From Blastomonas sp. AAP53 (lineage in GTDB: Bacteria; Pseudomonadota; Alphaproteobacteria; Sphingomonadales; Sphingomonadaceae), in the NCBI RefSeq assembly GCF_000331245.1, contig NZ_ANFZ01000006.1, forward strand, positions 1 to 64,000: a stretch of 64,000 nt of DNA, read 5' to 3'. The stretch's first letter is position 1, and every line of letters begins with the position of its first letter. This document shows positions 1 to 9,541 of the stretch, piece after piece. The position numbers and the translations under genes were made by a program. The notes beneath the pieces were generated by a model. It did not search any database. It was not told the DNA's origin and worked only from the letters and a program-made list of their open reading frames with translations.

Positions 1-9
1 CCCCCCCCA

Positions 10-885
10 TCACCCCCAAACCCCACCAATCCGCTCCGCTAGTACCCCGCGCACCCGCGCCATCACCGCCTCTGGCACCGCGTCCGCCTTGCGCACCAGC
101 AGCCCCAAAGTCCGCATATGCGCGAAGTCTTCCATCGGCACGCGCGCCACGCCCGGTGCGGTGAAACAATCCGGCATCACCGTCACGCCGACGCCTGCTG
201 CGACCAGCGCCAGGATGCGGTCGTCGTTGCGGGATCTTGCCGCGAAGAAGGGGCGGACGCCTCTTGCCGTGAAGTGCTGGCTGGTCGCAGTGAGCAGCTC
301 GCAATGGCGGCGCACCAGCATCACGTTGTCGGCGAGCTCGTGCGCGGCGATTCTGGCGCGCTGGGCAAGCGGGTGGCTGGCGGGCAGGGCGAGGCCATAG
401 CCTTCGGTTGCGACGGGATCGAACTGCGCGCGGTGGCGTCCCTGCGGCTCGGTGGTGATGGCCATGTCGATCCGCGCCGCGTCCAGCCGGTCCTGCAACT
501 CGCTCGCGCGGCCCTCGACGAACTCGGTGCGCAGGCCGTCGATCTCGCTCAGGCTATGCGCGATCGCGGCGATGATGCCCGAGGGGAGGGTGGAAAGCAC
601 GCCCAGCCGCAGGATCGCATCGGGCCGATGCTGCTTCATCGCCTCTTCGGCCAGGTTGAACTGCGCCTCGATCCGCCGCGCGTGCTCGGCGAACTGCGCT
701 CCCGTTGGCGTCAGGTCGACCCGCCGGTTCGATCGGTGGAACAGCCGCTGCCCCACGCTCTCCTCCAGCCGCGCGATGCCCACCGACAGCGTCGGCTGGG
801 TGACGTTGCAGCTTTCCGCCGCGCGGGTGAAATTGCCATGCTCGACCACGGCGAGGAAGTAGCGCAGCAGATAGCGTTCGATCAT
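10..885 (-). CDS. LysR-family transcriptional regulator
   Basis: This is a 291-residue LysR-type regulator. An N-terminal winged helix-turn-helix (about residues 1-60, with the typical N-F-T-R-A-A and Q-P-T-L-S elements) is followed by a two-lobed co-inducer-binding domain. The gene is divergent from the isovaleryl-CoA dehydrogenase gene with about 100 bp between the starts, the usual arrangement for a LysR protein controlling its neighbour. It probably governs the liu genes. Many proteobacteria use the MerR-type LiuR for this job, so a LysR here is a variation. The ligand is unknown. The family call is certain; the target is inferred from position. Confidence 0.9.
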   Translation of the reverse strand: MIERYLLRYFLAVVEHGNFTRAAESCNVTQPTLSVGIARLEESVGQRLFHRSNRRVDLTPTGAQFAEHARRIEAQFNLAEEAMKQHRPDAILRLGVLSTLPSGIIAAIAHSLSEIDGLRTEFVEGRASELQDRLDAARIDMAITTEPQGRHRAQFDPVATEGYGLALPASHPLAQRARIAAHELADNVMLVRRHCELLTATSQHFTARGVRPFFAARSRNDDRILALVAAGVGVTVMPDCFTAPGVARVPMEDFAHMRTLGLLVRKADAVPEAVMARVRGVLAERIGGVWG

Positions 886-916
886 AGATGCCGTCTAGGA
901 TAAACCCCGGTCGATA

Positions 917-934
917 TCAATTTTCCTTTGTTGA
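917..934. promoter_or_regulatory. candidate LysR binding site in the liu divergent promoter
   Basis: The inverted pair TCAA-N10-TTGA lies midway between the LysR start and liuA. The spacing resembles LysR boxes, but the arms are only 4 bp, so chance is a real possibility. Confidence 0.25.
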
Positions 935-985
935 CGGATGGCGATAAAACCGGCGCAATCATAAGCCTCTGGAGAGGATGCCATA

Positions 986-2143
986 ATGTCCAATATGCCC
1001 GATTTCGACTTCGCTCTGGGCGAGGCCGCCGACATGATCCGCGACACCACCGCGCGCTTTTCCGCCGACAAGATCGCGCCGATCGCCGCGAAGATCGACG
1101 CCGAAGACTGGTTCCCGATCGAGCTGTGGCCGCAGATGGGCGCGCTCGGCCTGCACGGCATCACCGTGGGCGAGGAAGACGGTGGCCTGGGCCTTGGCTA
1201 TCTGGAACACGTCATTGCGATGGAAGAGGTGAGCCGCGCGAGTGCCTCGCTGGGCCTGTCGTATGGCGCGCACTCGAACCTGTGCGTCAACCAGCTGCGC
1301 CGCTGGGGCAATCCGGAGCAGAAGGCCAAGTATCTGCCCGGGCTGATCTCGGGCGAGCATGTCGGATCGCTGGCGATGTCCGAAGTGGGCGCGGGCTCGG
1401 ACGTGGTCTCGATGAAGCTCAAGGCAGACGCGGTTGCGGGTGGATACCGGCTCAACGGCACCAAGTTCTGGATCACCAACTCGGCTTATGCCCAGACGCT
1501 GATCGTCTATGCCAAGACGGGTGAGGGATCGGGCGGGATTACCGCGTTCATCATCGAAAAGGACATGCCGGGATTCAGCATCGGCCAGAAGATCCAGAAG
1601 ATGGGGATGCGCGGCAGCCCCACGGCGGAGCTGGTGTTCAACGATTGCTTCGTGCCGGAAGAGAACATCATGGGCCCGCTGAACGGGGGCGTCGGCGTGC
1701 TGATGAGCGGGCTGGATTACGAGCGCGCGGTGCTCGCTGCCGGGCCGCTGGGCATCATGCAGGCGTGCCTCGACGTGGTGCTGCCCTATGTGCGCGAGCG
1801 CAAGCAGTTCGGATCGCCCATCGGATCGTTCCAGATGGTGCAGGCCAAGGTCGCCGACATGTACGTCGCGCTGAACAGTGCGCGCGCCTATGTCTATGCG
1901 GTGGCGCGGGCGTGCGATGCGGGCAAGACGACGCGCTTCGATGCCGCAGGCGCGATTTTGCTGGCCAGCGAGAACGCGGTGAAATGCTCGCTCGAGGCGA
2001 TCCAGGCTTTGGGCGGGGCAGGCTACACCACCGACTGGCCGGTCGAACGCTTCCTGCGCGATGCCAAGCTGTACGATATCGGCGCGGGGACGAACGAGAT
2101 CCGCCGCTTTCTGATCGCGCGCGAACTGATCGGAGCGCGGTGA
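986..2143 (+). CDS. liuA: isovaleryl-CoA dehydrogenase
   Basis: This 385-residue acyl-CoA dehydrogenase should oxidise isovaleryl-CoA to 3-methylcrotonyl-CoA in leucine breakdown, using FAD and passing electrons to ETF. The catalytic glutamate is in the helix position typical of isovaleryl-CoA dehydrogenases (Glu246 in G-L-D-Y-E-R-A-V-L), not the C-terminal position used by short-chain enzymes. The FAD-contact motif W-I-T-N-S and the C-terminal G-A-G-T-N-E-I-R-R are present. A GGAGAGG ribosome site precedes the ATG. The stop overlaps the start of the next gene by one base (TGATG), so the two are translationally coupled. Confidence 0.93.
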   Translation: MSNMPDFDFALGEAADMIRDTTARFSADKIAPIAAKIDAEDWFPIELWPQMGALGLHGITVGEEDGGLGLGYLEHVIAMEEVSRASASLGLSYGAHSNLCVNQLRRWGNPEQKAKYLPGLISGEHVGSLAMSEVGAGSDVVSMKLKADAVAGGYRLNGTKFWITNSAYAQTLIVYAKTGEGSGGITAFIIEKDMPGFSIGQKIQKMGMRGSPTAELVFNDCFVPEENIMGPLNGGVGVLMSGLDYERAVLAAGPLGIMQACLDVVLPYVRERKQFGSPIGSFQMVQAKVADMYVALNSARAYVYAVARACDAGKTTRFDAAGAILLASENAVKCSLEAIQALGGAGYTTDWPVERFLRDAKLYDIGAGTNEIRRFLIARELIGAR

Positions 2144-3744
2144 TGACCGCGCCCACGCTCGATACCAAGATCGACACGAATTCAGAGTCTTACCGCGCAG
2201 CATACGCGCACAACGTCACCTTGCGCGATGAGCTGTGGACCAAGGTCGCCGAGGCTGCCTTGGGCGGCAATGCCAAGTCGCGCGAGCGGCACACATCGCG
2301 GGGCAAGCTGCTGCCGCGCGAACGCGTCGAACGGCTACTCGATCCGGGCTCGCCTTTCCTCGAGATCGGCCAGCTGGCAGCGTGTGATCTGTATGATGGC
2401 GAGATCCCCGGCGCGGGCATGATCGCCGGAATCGGTCGCGTCTCGGGCCGCCAGTGCATGATCGTGTGCAACGACGCCACCGTCAAAGGCGGCACCTATT
2501 ACCCGATGACGGTGAAGAAGCACCTTCGCGCGCAGGAGATCGCCGAGGCCAACCGGCTGCCGTGCATCTATCTGGTGGACTCGGGCGGCGCGAACCTGCC
2601 GCACCAGGCCGAGGTCTTCCCCGACCGCGACCATTTCGGCCGCATCTTCTTCAACCAGGCGAACATGAGCGCGAAAGGCATTCCGCAGATCGCCTGCGTG
2701 ATGGGCAGCTGCACCGCGGGCGGCGCATACGTGCCCGCCATGTCTGACGAGAGCGTGATCGTCCGCAACCAGGGCACGATCTTCCTCGCTGGTCCCCCGC
2801 TGGTCAAGGCCGCGACTGGCGAGGAAATCAGCGCCGAAGATCTGGGCGGCGGCGACCTGCACGGGCGCAAGTCGGGCGTGGTCGATCATGTCGCGGAGAA
2901 TGACGAGCACGCTCTCACCATCGTGCGCGATATCGTCTCGCACCTGGGGCCGATCCCCAAGCCCAATATCGACCTGCGCGATCCGCGGCCGCCCAAGTTC
3001 GATGGCGAAGAGCTGTACGGCATCATCCCGTCGGATGTCCGCGCGCCGTATGACGTGCACGAGGTGATCGCGCGGCTGGTCGACGGTAGCGAGTTCCACG
3101 AGTTCAAGGCGCTGTATGGCAGCTCTTTGGTGTGCGGCTTTGCGCATATCTGGGGGATGCCGGTCGCGATCCTCGCCAACAACGGCGTGCTGTTCAGCGA
3201 GAGCGCGGTCAAGGGCGCGCATTTCATCGAGCTCGCCTGCCAGCGGCGCATTCCGTTGCTGTTCCTGCAGAACATCAGCGGCTTCATGGTCGGCGGCAAG
3301 TATGAGGCGGAAGGCATCGCCAAGCATGGCGCCAAGCTGGTGACCGCGGTCGCAACCGCGAGCGTGCCCAAGGTCACCGTGCTGATCGGCGGCAGCTTCG
3401 GTGCGGGCAATTACGGAATGTGCGGGCGCGCGTATTCGCCCCGGTTCCTGTTCAGCTGGCCCAATTCGCGGATTTCGGTCATGGGCGGCGAACAGGCCGC
3501 GTCCGTGCTGGCGACCGTGCACCGCGATGCCGACAGCTGGACGCCCGAGCAGGCCGAGGCGTTCAAGCAGCCGATCCGCGACGACTATGAAGCGCAGGGC
3601 AGCCCCTATCACGCCACCTCGCGGTTGTGGGACGACGGCATCATCGACCCCGCGCAGACGAGGGATGTGCTGGGCCTGGCGTTTGCCGCGTGCCTGAATG
3701 CTCCGGTCGAGGAGGGCACGCGGTTCGGCGTGTTCCGGATGTGA
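2143..3744 (+). CDS. liuB: methylcrotonyl-CoA carboxylase, carboxyltransferase (beta) subunit
   Basis: This 533-residue carboxyltransferase moves the carboxyl group from biotin to 3-methylcrotonyl-CoA, giving 3-methylglutaconyl-CoA. The reading frame stays open upstream into liuA, but the ATG overlapping the liuA stop gives the expected N-terminus and length. Crotonase-fold signatures are visible: [13 protein letters not shown] in the N-half, and [14 protein letters not shown] with S-W-P-N-S-R-I in the C-half. Its partner biotin subunit lies downstream, separated by a small inverted-repeat element with a GIY-YIG gene on the other strand. Confidence 0.93.
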   Translation: MTAPTLDTKIDTNSESYRAAYAHNVTLRDELWTKVAEAALGGNAKSRERHTSRGKLLPRERVERLLDPGSPFLEIGQLAACDLYDGEIPGAGMIAGIGRVSGRQCMIVCNDATVKGGTYYPMTVKKHLRAQEIAEANRLPCIYLVDSGGANLPHQAEVFPDRDHFGRIFFNQANMSAKGIPQIACVMGSCTAGGAYVPAMSDESVIVRNQGTIFLAGPPLVKAATGEEISAEDLGGGDLHGRKSGVVDHVAENDEHALTIVRDIVSHLGPIPKPNIDLRDPRPPKFDGEELYGIIPSDVRAPYDVHEVIARLVDGSEFHEFKALYGSSLVCGFAHIWGMPVAILANNGVLFSESAVKGAHFIELACQRRIPLLFLQNISGFMVGGKYEAEGIAKHGAKLVTAVATASVPKVTVLIGGSFGAGNYGMCGRAYSPRFLFSWPNSRISVMGGEQAASVLATVHRDADSWTPEQAEAFKQPIRDDYEAQGSPYHATSRLWDDGIIDPAQTRDVLGLAFAACLNAPVEEGTRFGVFRM

Positions 3745-3764
3745 GGGAAGGGGCAACCCAACTC

Positions 3765-3793
3765 CGTCACCCTGAACTTGTTTCAGGGCCCAT
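3765..3793 (+). repeat. left 29-bp inverted repeat of the GIY-YIG element
   Basis: This 29-bp stretch recurs exactly, inverted, at 4136-4164. Its core is the near-palindrome CCTGAACTTGTTTCAGG. It contains the stop codon of the GIY-YIG gene and starts 20 bp after the liuB stop. Confidence 0.9.
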
Positions 3794-4115
3794 GGCGCAT
3801 GCCGCGCGGCGGCACAGGATTAAAGCCAAAGCCCACCGCCAGGTCCACCCAATGCGGGTTGTCGCTCTCGATCAGGTTGATCTTCCACTGCCGGTGCCAA
3901 CGCTTGAGCTGCTTCTCCCGCTCGATGGCGCTTTCCATCCTGTCGAACAGTTCGAAGCGCATCAGACGATGGACCTGATAGCGCGAGGTGAAGCCTTTGA
4001 ATGTATCGCTGCGGTGTTCGTGCAGGCGACCGAGAAGGTTGGACGTCACGCCGATGTACAGCGTGCCATAGGGTGCGCTGGCCAAGATATAGACGCACGG
4101 CTGGCGGTCGATCAT
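3783..4115 (-). CDS. GIY-YIG nuclease family protein inside the liu operon
   Basis: This 110-residue single-domain GIY-YIG protein of the UvrC/URI type has V-Y-I-L, L-Y-I-G-V-T-S, an R-x-x-E/H pair and E-K-Q-L-K-R-W-H. Those motifs carry the nuclease fold and metal site. I place the start at the ATG at 4115. A longer frame from a TTG at 4151 would begin inside the flanking repeat. The gene is antisense between the two methylcrotonyl-CoA carboxylase genes and enclosed by perfect 29-bp inverted repeats, one of which holds its stop codon. That suggests it travels with the repeats. Small GIY-YIG genes of this kind are common in sphingomonads, but their biological role is not settled. Confidence 0.85.
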   Translation of the reverse strand: MIDRQPCVYILASAPYGTLYIGVTSNLLGRLHEHRSDTFKGFTSRYQVHRLMRFELFDRMESAIEREKQLKRWHRQWKINLIESDNPHWVDLAVGFGFNPVPPRGMRHGP

Positions 4116-4135
4116 CGCCCGGAAAATGCCGTGAA

Positions 4136-4164
4136 ATGGGCCCTGAAACAAGTTCAGGGTGACG
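4136..4164 (-). repeat. right 29-bp inverted repeat of the GIY-YIG element
   Basis: This is the exact inverted copy of 3765-3793. It ends 16 bp before the ATG of the biotin carboxylase subunit, so the AGAAGG ribosome site of that gene lies right beside the repeat. A fold-back of the two arms in the liu mRNA could affect expression of the downstream gene. Confidence 0.9.
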
Positions 4165-4180
4165 AAGAAGGTTGCGCCCC

Positions 4181-6115
<1,935 letters not shown>

Positions 6116-6218
6116 CGCGCAGTTGGATGAGGGTGATGGTGCGGCGCGTGACAACGCTGGTGTTGCTGCCCCCTCTCCCAGCTTCGACTAATTCGCTTCG
6201 CTCATAAGTCTTCGCAAT

Positions 6219-6240
6219 CCTCTCCCTCGAAGGGGAGAGG
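6219..6240. repeat. intergenic hairpin between liuD and the MaoC gene
   Basis: CCTCTCCC-TCGAA-GGGGAGAGG folds into a strong stem. A related CCCCCTCTCCC motif lies about 50 bp upstream (6169-6180). It has no T-run, so it is better called an intergenic repeat or attenuator than a terminator. Confidence 0.55.
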
Positions 6241-6270
6241 GGGCGGGACGCGAAAGGGATAGGAAAAACA

Positions 6271-6723
6271 ATGGCAGGCAAATTTTTCGACGAGTGGACC
6301 ATCGGCGACAGGATCGAGCATGAGATCCGCCGGACGGTGACCGAGACCGACAATCTGCTGTTCAGCACGATGACGCACAATCCGCAGCCGCTGCACCTTG
6401 ATGTCGAGGCGGCGAAGGCAAGCGAGTTCGGGCAGATCCTGGTCAACGGCACCTTCACCTTCAGCCTGATGGTCGGGCTGTCGGTGGGGGATACGACGCT
6501 CGGCACGCTGGTGGCGAACCTGGGCTATGACAAGCTGGTCATGCCCAAGCCGGTGTTCATCGGCGATACCATGCGCGCGACCAGCGAGGTGACCGACCTC
6601 AAGGAATCGAAATCGCGCCCCAATGCCGGGATCGTGACCTTCACGCACGAGTTGATCAACCAGCGGAACGAGGTGGTGTGCCGCTGCCTGCGATCGGCGT
6701 TGCTAAAGCGCAAGCCTGATTGA
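6271..6723 (+). CDS. MaoC-family (hotdog-fold) acyl-CoA dehydratase
   Basis: This 150-residue hotdog protein of the MaoC/R-specific enoyl-CoA hydratase family fits a hydration step on a CoA thioester. The hydratase motif region reads [10 protein letters not shown], with Thr where the canonical D-x-N-P-x-H has Asp. Related MaoC proteins that act on branched or dicarboxylic acyl-CoAs can show such changes. It is the last gene of the liu run, where a crotonase-type methylglutaconyl-CoA hydratase (LiuC) would be expected, so it may do that job. That is inference; the family is clear. Confidence 0.85.
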   Translation: MAGKFFDEWTIGDRIEHEIRRTVTETDNLLFSTMTHNPQPLHLDVEAAKASEFGQILVNGTFTFSLMVGLSVGDTTLGTLVANLGYDKLVMPKPVFIGDTMRATSEVTDLKESKSRPNAGIVTFTHELINQRNEVVCRCLRSALLKRKPD

Positions 6724-6731
6724 CGATCGCT

Positions 6732-6755
6732 GTTCTCCGGCTTTCGTCGGAGAAC
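6732..6755 (+). terminator. hairpin after the liu operon
   Basis: GTTCTCCG-N8-CGGAGAAC makes a perfect 8-bp stem 9 bp after the MaoC stop. No clear T-run follows, so it is a probable rather than a certain intrinsic terminator. Confidence 0.5.
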
Positions 6756-6875
6756 GGCTTAGCATTAAGCGTTGGGCAATTTTCGTATACGAAAAGCTGG
6801 TCGCCCCCTTGACCCCGCGACACTGGCCTGCGTCTAATGCGACCCACCAAACTGCTGTCCATCCGGGGTCTCATC

Positions 6876-8678
6876 ATGCGCGCATCTCCTGTTCTCCTTT
6901 CACTTCTGCTGGGCGCTGCAAGCCTTTCCGTCCCCGCGAAGGCGCAGGACGATGCGCCGCCGCCGACCGCCGCTGCCGCCAAGAAGCCTGCACCGGGCCC
7001 GATGGATGCGAAGCTGAAGGCGCTTTACGACGCCGAGTGGGAATGGCGGCAGAAGGAGAATGCGCAGGTCAGGGACGGCAAGGGCTGGGTGCAGGGCGAC
7101 CGCTTTTCCAGCGAGACCGCGGCCGATCAGGCGCGGCGGCTGGCCTATTGGACCGATGTTCTGAAGCAGCTCGATGCCATCCCGATGGACCAGCTGTCGC
7201 CCGAAGAGCAGGTCAACGCCGCCGTGTTCCGCCAGTCGGTGTGGGAGAACGCCAACAGCATCGCCTACAAGACCTATGAAGCGCCGTTCAACAGCGACAC
7301 GTTTTTCTGGGGCGGGCTGAACCCGCGCGCGGGCTATGCCAACGCTGCCGGATATCGCCGCTATCTCGGGCGGATGAACGATATCCCGCGCTATTTCGAA
7401 GAGAACACCGTCAACATGCGCGCTGGCCTTGCGCGCGGATACACCGTGCCGCGCGTCGGCATCGAAGGCCGCGACAAGACGATCGAGGCCTATACCGTCG
7501 CGGGCGAGGCGAACCCGTTCTACGACGCCTTTCGCACGATGCCCGAAAGCATCTCGGCAGCCGAGCAGGCCGCGCTGCGCGCCGAGGCGCTGAAGGCGAT
7601 TCAGACATCGGTCGTGCCCGCGTACACCAAGCTGCTCACCTTCATGCGCAGCGAATACATGCCCCAGGCGCGCACGCAGATCGACGCCTATTCGCTGCCC
7701 GACGGCAAAGCATTCTATCAGGACCAGATCAGGCTCTACACCACGCTCGACCTGACGCCGGAGCAGATCCACGAGATCGGCCTCAAGGAGGTCGCGCGGA
7801 TCGATGCGGACATGCAGGCGACGATGAAGCAGATCGGGTTCAAGGGCAGCTTCCCCGAGTTCCTCAATTTCATGCGCACCGATCCGCAATTCTACGCGAA
7901 GACCCCGCGCGAATTGCTGTCTTACGCGGCCTATGTCACCAAGAAGATGGACGGCAAGCTCAAGGAGACGTTCAACCTTCTGCCGCGCTATCGCTTCACC
8001 ATCCGCCCAGTGCCCGACGAGATCGCGCCGATCTATACCTCCGGGCGCGGCGGGCTGGAGAGCTGCCTGTTCAACACCTATGATCTGCCGTCGCGGCCCT
8101 TGTACAACATTCCGGCGCTGGCGCTGCACGAGTGCAATCCGGGCCACAGCTTCCAGGCCGCCGTCGCACTGGAGGCCCCTGACCGGCCCGATTTCCGCCG
8201 CCAGATCTATTTCTCGGGCTATGGCGAAGGCTGGGGCCTGTACACCGAATGGCTGGGCACCAAGCTGGGCATCTATGAGACGCCCTATGAGGAGTTCGGC
8301 CGGCAGACGTTCGAGATGTGGCGCGCGGTGCGGCTGGTGATCGATACCGGCATCCACACCCAGGGCTGGAGCCGTCAGCGGGCTATCGATTATCTGGCCA
8401 GCCATACGGCGCTGGCGCAGCGCGATGTCGAGACCGAGGTCGACCGCTACATTTCCTGGCCCGCGCAGGCGCTGGCCTACAAGCTGGGCGAACTGGCGTT
8501 GCGCAAGATGCGAAGCAAGGCCGAGGCCGAGCTGGGCGCAGCGTTCGACCAGCGGCCGTTCCATGATGCGTATCTCGCGCTGGGATCGGTGCCGCTGCCG
8601 GTGATGGAGGCGCAGATGGAAAAGTTCATCGCGGGCGAAAAGGCGAAGCTCGCCAACGCGGGCAAGGATGCGAAGTGA
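6876..8678 (+). CDS. secreted DUF885-family putative metallo-hydrolase
   Basis: This 600-residue protein starts at the ATG that gives a clean signal peptide ending A-K-A-Q-D (about residue 24). An ATG 39 bases upstream would bury it. The motif H-E-C-N-P-G-H at 418-424 is the H-E-x-x-P-G-H variant of the zinc-peptidase motif found in DUF885 proteins, with an expected downstream glutamate in G-E-G-W-G-L-Y. Members are thought to be periplasmic peptidases or hydrolases, but few have been assayed. It overlaps the next gene by 11 bp, so the two are likely co-expressed. Confidence 0.85.
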   Translation: MRASPVLLSLLLGAASLSVPAKAQDDAPPPTAAAAKKPAPGPMDAKLKALYDAEWEWRQKENAQVRDGKGWVQGDRFSSETAADQARRLAYWTDVLKQLDAIPMDQLSPEEQVNAAVFRQSVWENANSIAYKTYEAPFNSDTFFWGGLNPRAGYANAAGYRRYLGRMNDIPRYFEENTVNMRAGLARGYTVPRVGIEGRDKTIEAYTVAGEANPFYDAFRTMPESISAAEQAALRAEALKAIQTSVVPAYTKLLTFMRSEYMPQARTQIDAYSLPDGKAFYQDQIRLYTTLDLTPEQIHEIGLKEVARIDADMQATMKQIGFKGSFPEFLNFMRTDPQFYAKTPRELLSYAAYVTKKMDGKLKETFNLLPRYRFTIRPVPDEIAPIYTSGRGGLESCLFNTYDLPSRPLYNIPALALHECNPGHSFQAAVALEAPDRPDFRRQIYFSGYGEGWGLYTEWLGTKLGIYETPYEEFGRQTFEMWRAVRLVIDTGIHTQGWSRQRAIDYLASHTALAQRDVETEVDRYISWPAQALAYKLGELALRKMRSKAEAELGAAFDQRPFHDAYLALGSVPLPVMEAQMEKFIAGEKAKLANAGKDAK

Positions 8679-9147
8679 GCGTATCACGCTTGCGGCGCTG
8701 TTCCTGACACCCTGCGTCGCCTTTGCTCAGGCGCCGACGCCAGAGGCCGAAATCCGCAACGTCATTGCCGATATGCAGGCGGCGTGGAACCGCGGCGACT
8801 TCGAGGGCTATATGCGGGGTTTTCAGAGCCCAGGCGTGGTGTTCGTCTCGCGCGGGCAGTTCCAGGACGACTGGCAGGGCACGCTCGACCATTATGTGCG
8901 CGATTATGGCGGCGCGCCTGAGCGGCGCGGTGCCTTGCATTTCTACGATATCGAGGTGGAGATGCTGAGCGATGATGCCGCGCAGCTGATCAGCCGCTAT
9001 CATCTCGACCGCGCAGACAGCCCGCAATATGGCATCAACACCCGGCTGATGCGGCGGGTCGGCGGACGCTGGGTGATCGCGCTCAACCACGTATCGTCGA
9101 CGGCAACGCCTGATCCGAACGATCCGGTCGCAGCGCACCGGCCATGA
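8668..9147 (+). CDS. secreted NTF2/SnoaL-like (DUF4440-type) protein
   Basis: This 159-residue protein has a short signal peptide (A-F-A-Q, cleavage near residue 22) and an NTF2-like fold recognisable from A-x-W-N-R-G-D-F-x-x-Y in the first helix and R-R-V-G-G-R-W-V-I near the end. Such proteins are small periplasmic folds with varied or unknown ligands. It begins inside the end of the DUF885 gene and is followed by a strong terminator, so it closes that two-gene unit. Its function cannot be stated. Confidence 0.75.
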   Translation: MRSERITLAALFLTPCVAFAQAPTPEAEIRNVIADMQAAWNRGDFEGYMRGFQSPGVVFVSRGQFQDDWQGTLDHYVRDYGGAPERRGALHFYDIEVEMLSDDAAQLISRYHLDRADSPQYGINTRLMRRVGGRWVIALNHVSSTATPDPNDPVAAHRP

Positions 9148-9180
9148 AAAACCCTCCCCATGGCGAGCACGGGGAGGGTC
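9147..9180. terminator. bidirectional terminator
   Basis: The stem ACCCTCCCC-N11-GGGGAGGGT, with an A-run on its left side, sits between convergent genes. It serves the leftward gene best (A-run read as U-run on the minus strand). Confidence 0.7.
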
Positions 9181-9201
9181 TCTCGAAATTCCAGCGAAAG
9201 C

Positions 9202-9501
9202 TTATGCCTTGCGCGTGCCAGTCATCGCCATGGTACCGAAGGCGCCTGCCTTGACCTGGCCGGTGATGGTGTCGCCATCGACGGTGGCGGAGCCTTCCAG
9301 CTTCATCGGCATCGGCACCTTCATATCCATCGTCCAGGTCAGCGTGTTGCCGTCGACCTTGCCGTCGGTGATGTCGAGCGCGCCCATCTGGCCGGCGTTC
9401 GATCCGGTCCAGCTGTCACCATCGACATTGACGGTCAGAACCGACTTCTGGTCGCCCATCGGCGATTTGGTCACGCAATCATATTGTCCAGCTACTGACA
9501 T
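9202..9501 (-). CDS. small uncharacterised beta-rich protein
   Basis: This is a 99-residue cytoplasmic protein without signal peptide. Its alternating pattern (V-L-T-V-N-V-D-G-D, G-S-A-T-V-D-G-D-T-I-T-G) suggests a small beta-barrel or sandwich. I place the start at the ATG at 9501 because AGAGGA lies just upstream; the frame is open further but lacks a ribosome site. It lies downstream of the M16 peptidase gene on the same strand with a 40-bp gap and could be co-transcribed. I do not recognise a characterised family. Confidence 0.7.
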   Translation of the reverse strand: MSVAGQYDCVTKSPMGDQKSVLTVNVDGDSWTGSNAGQMGALDITDGKVDGNTLTWTMDMKVPMPMKLEGSATVDGDTITGQVKAGAFGTMAMTGTRKA

Positions 9502-9541
9502 GTTCAGTCCTCTCTTGGGTGGTTGAAGTAAAATTACAGGC

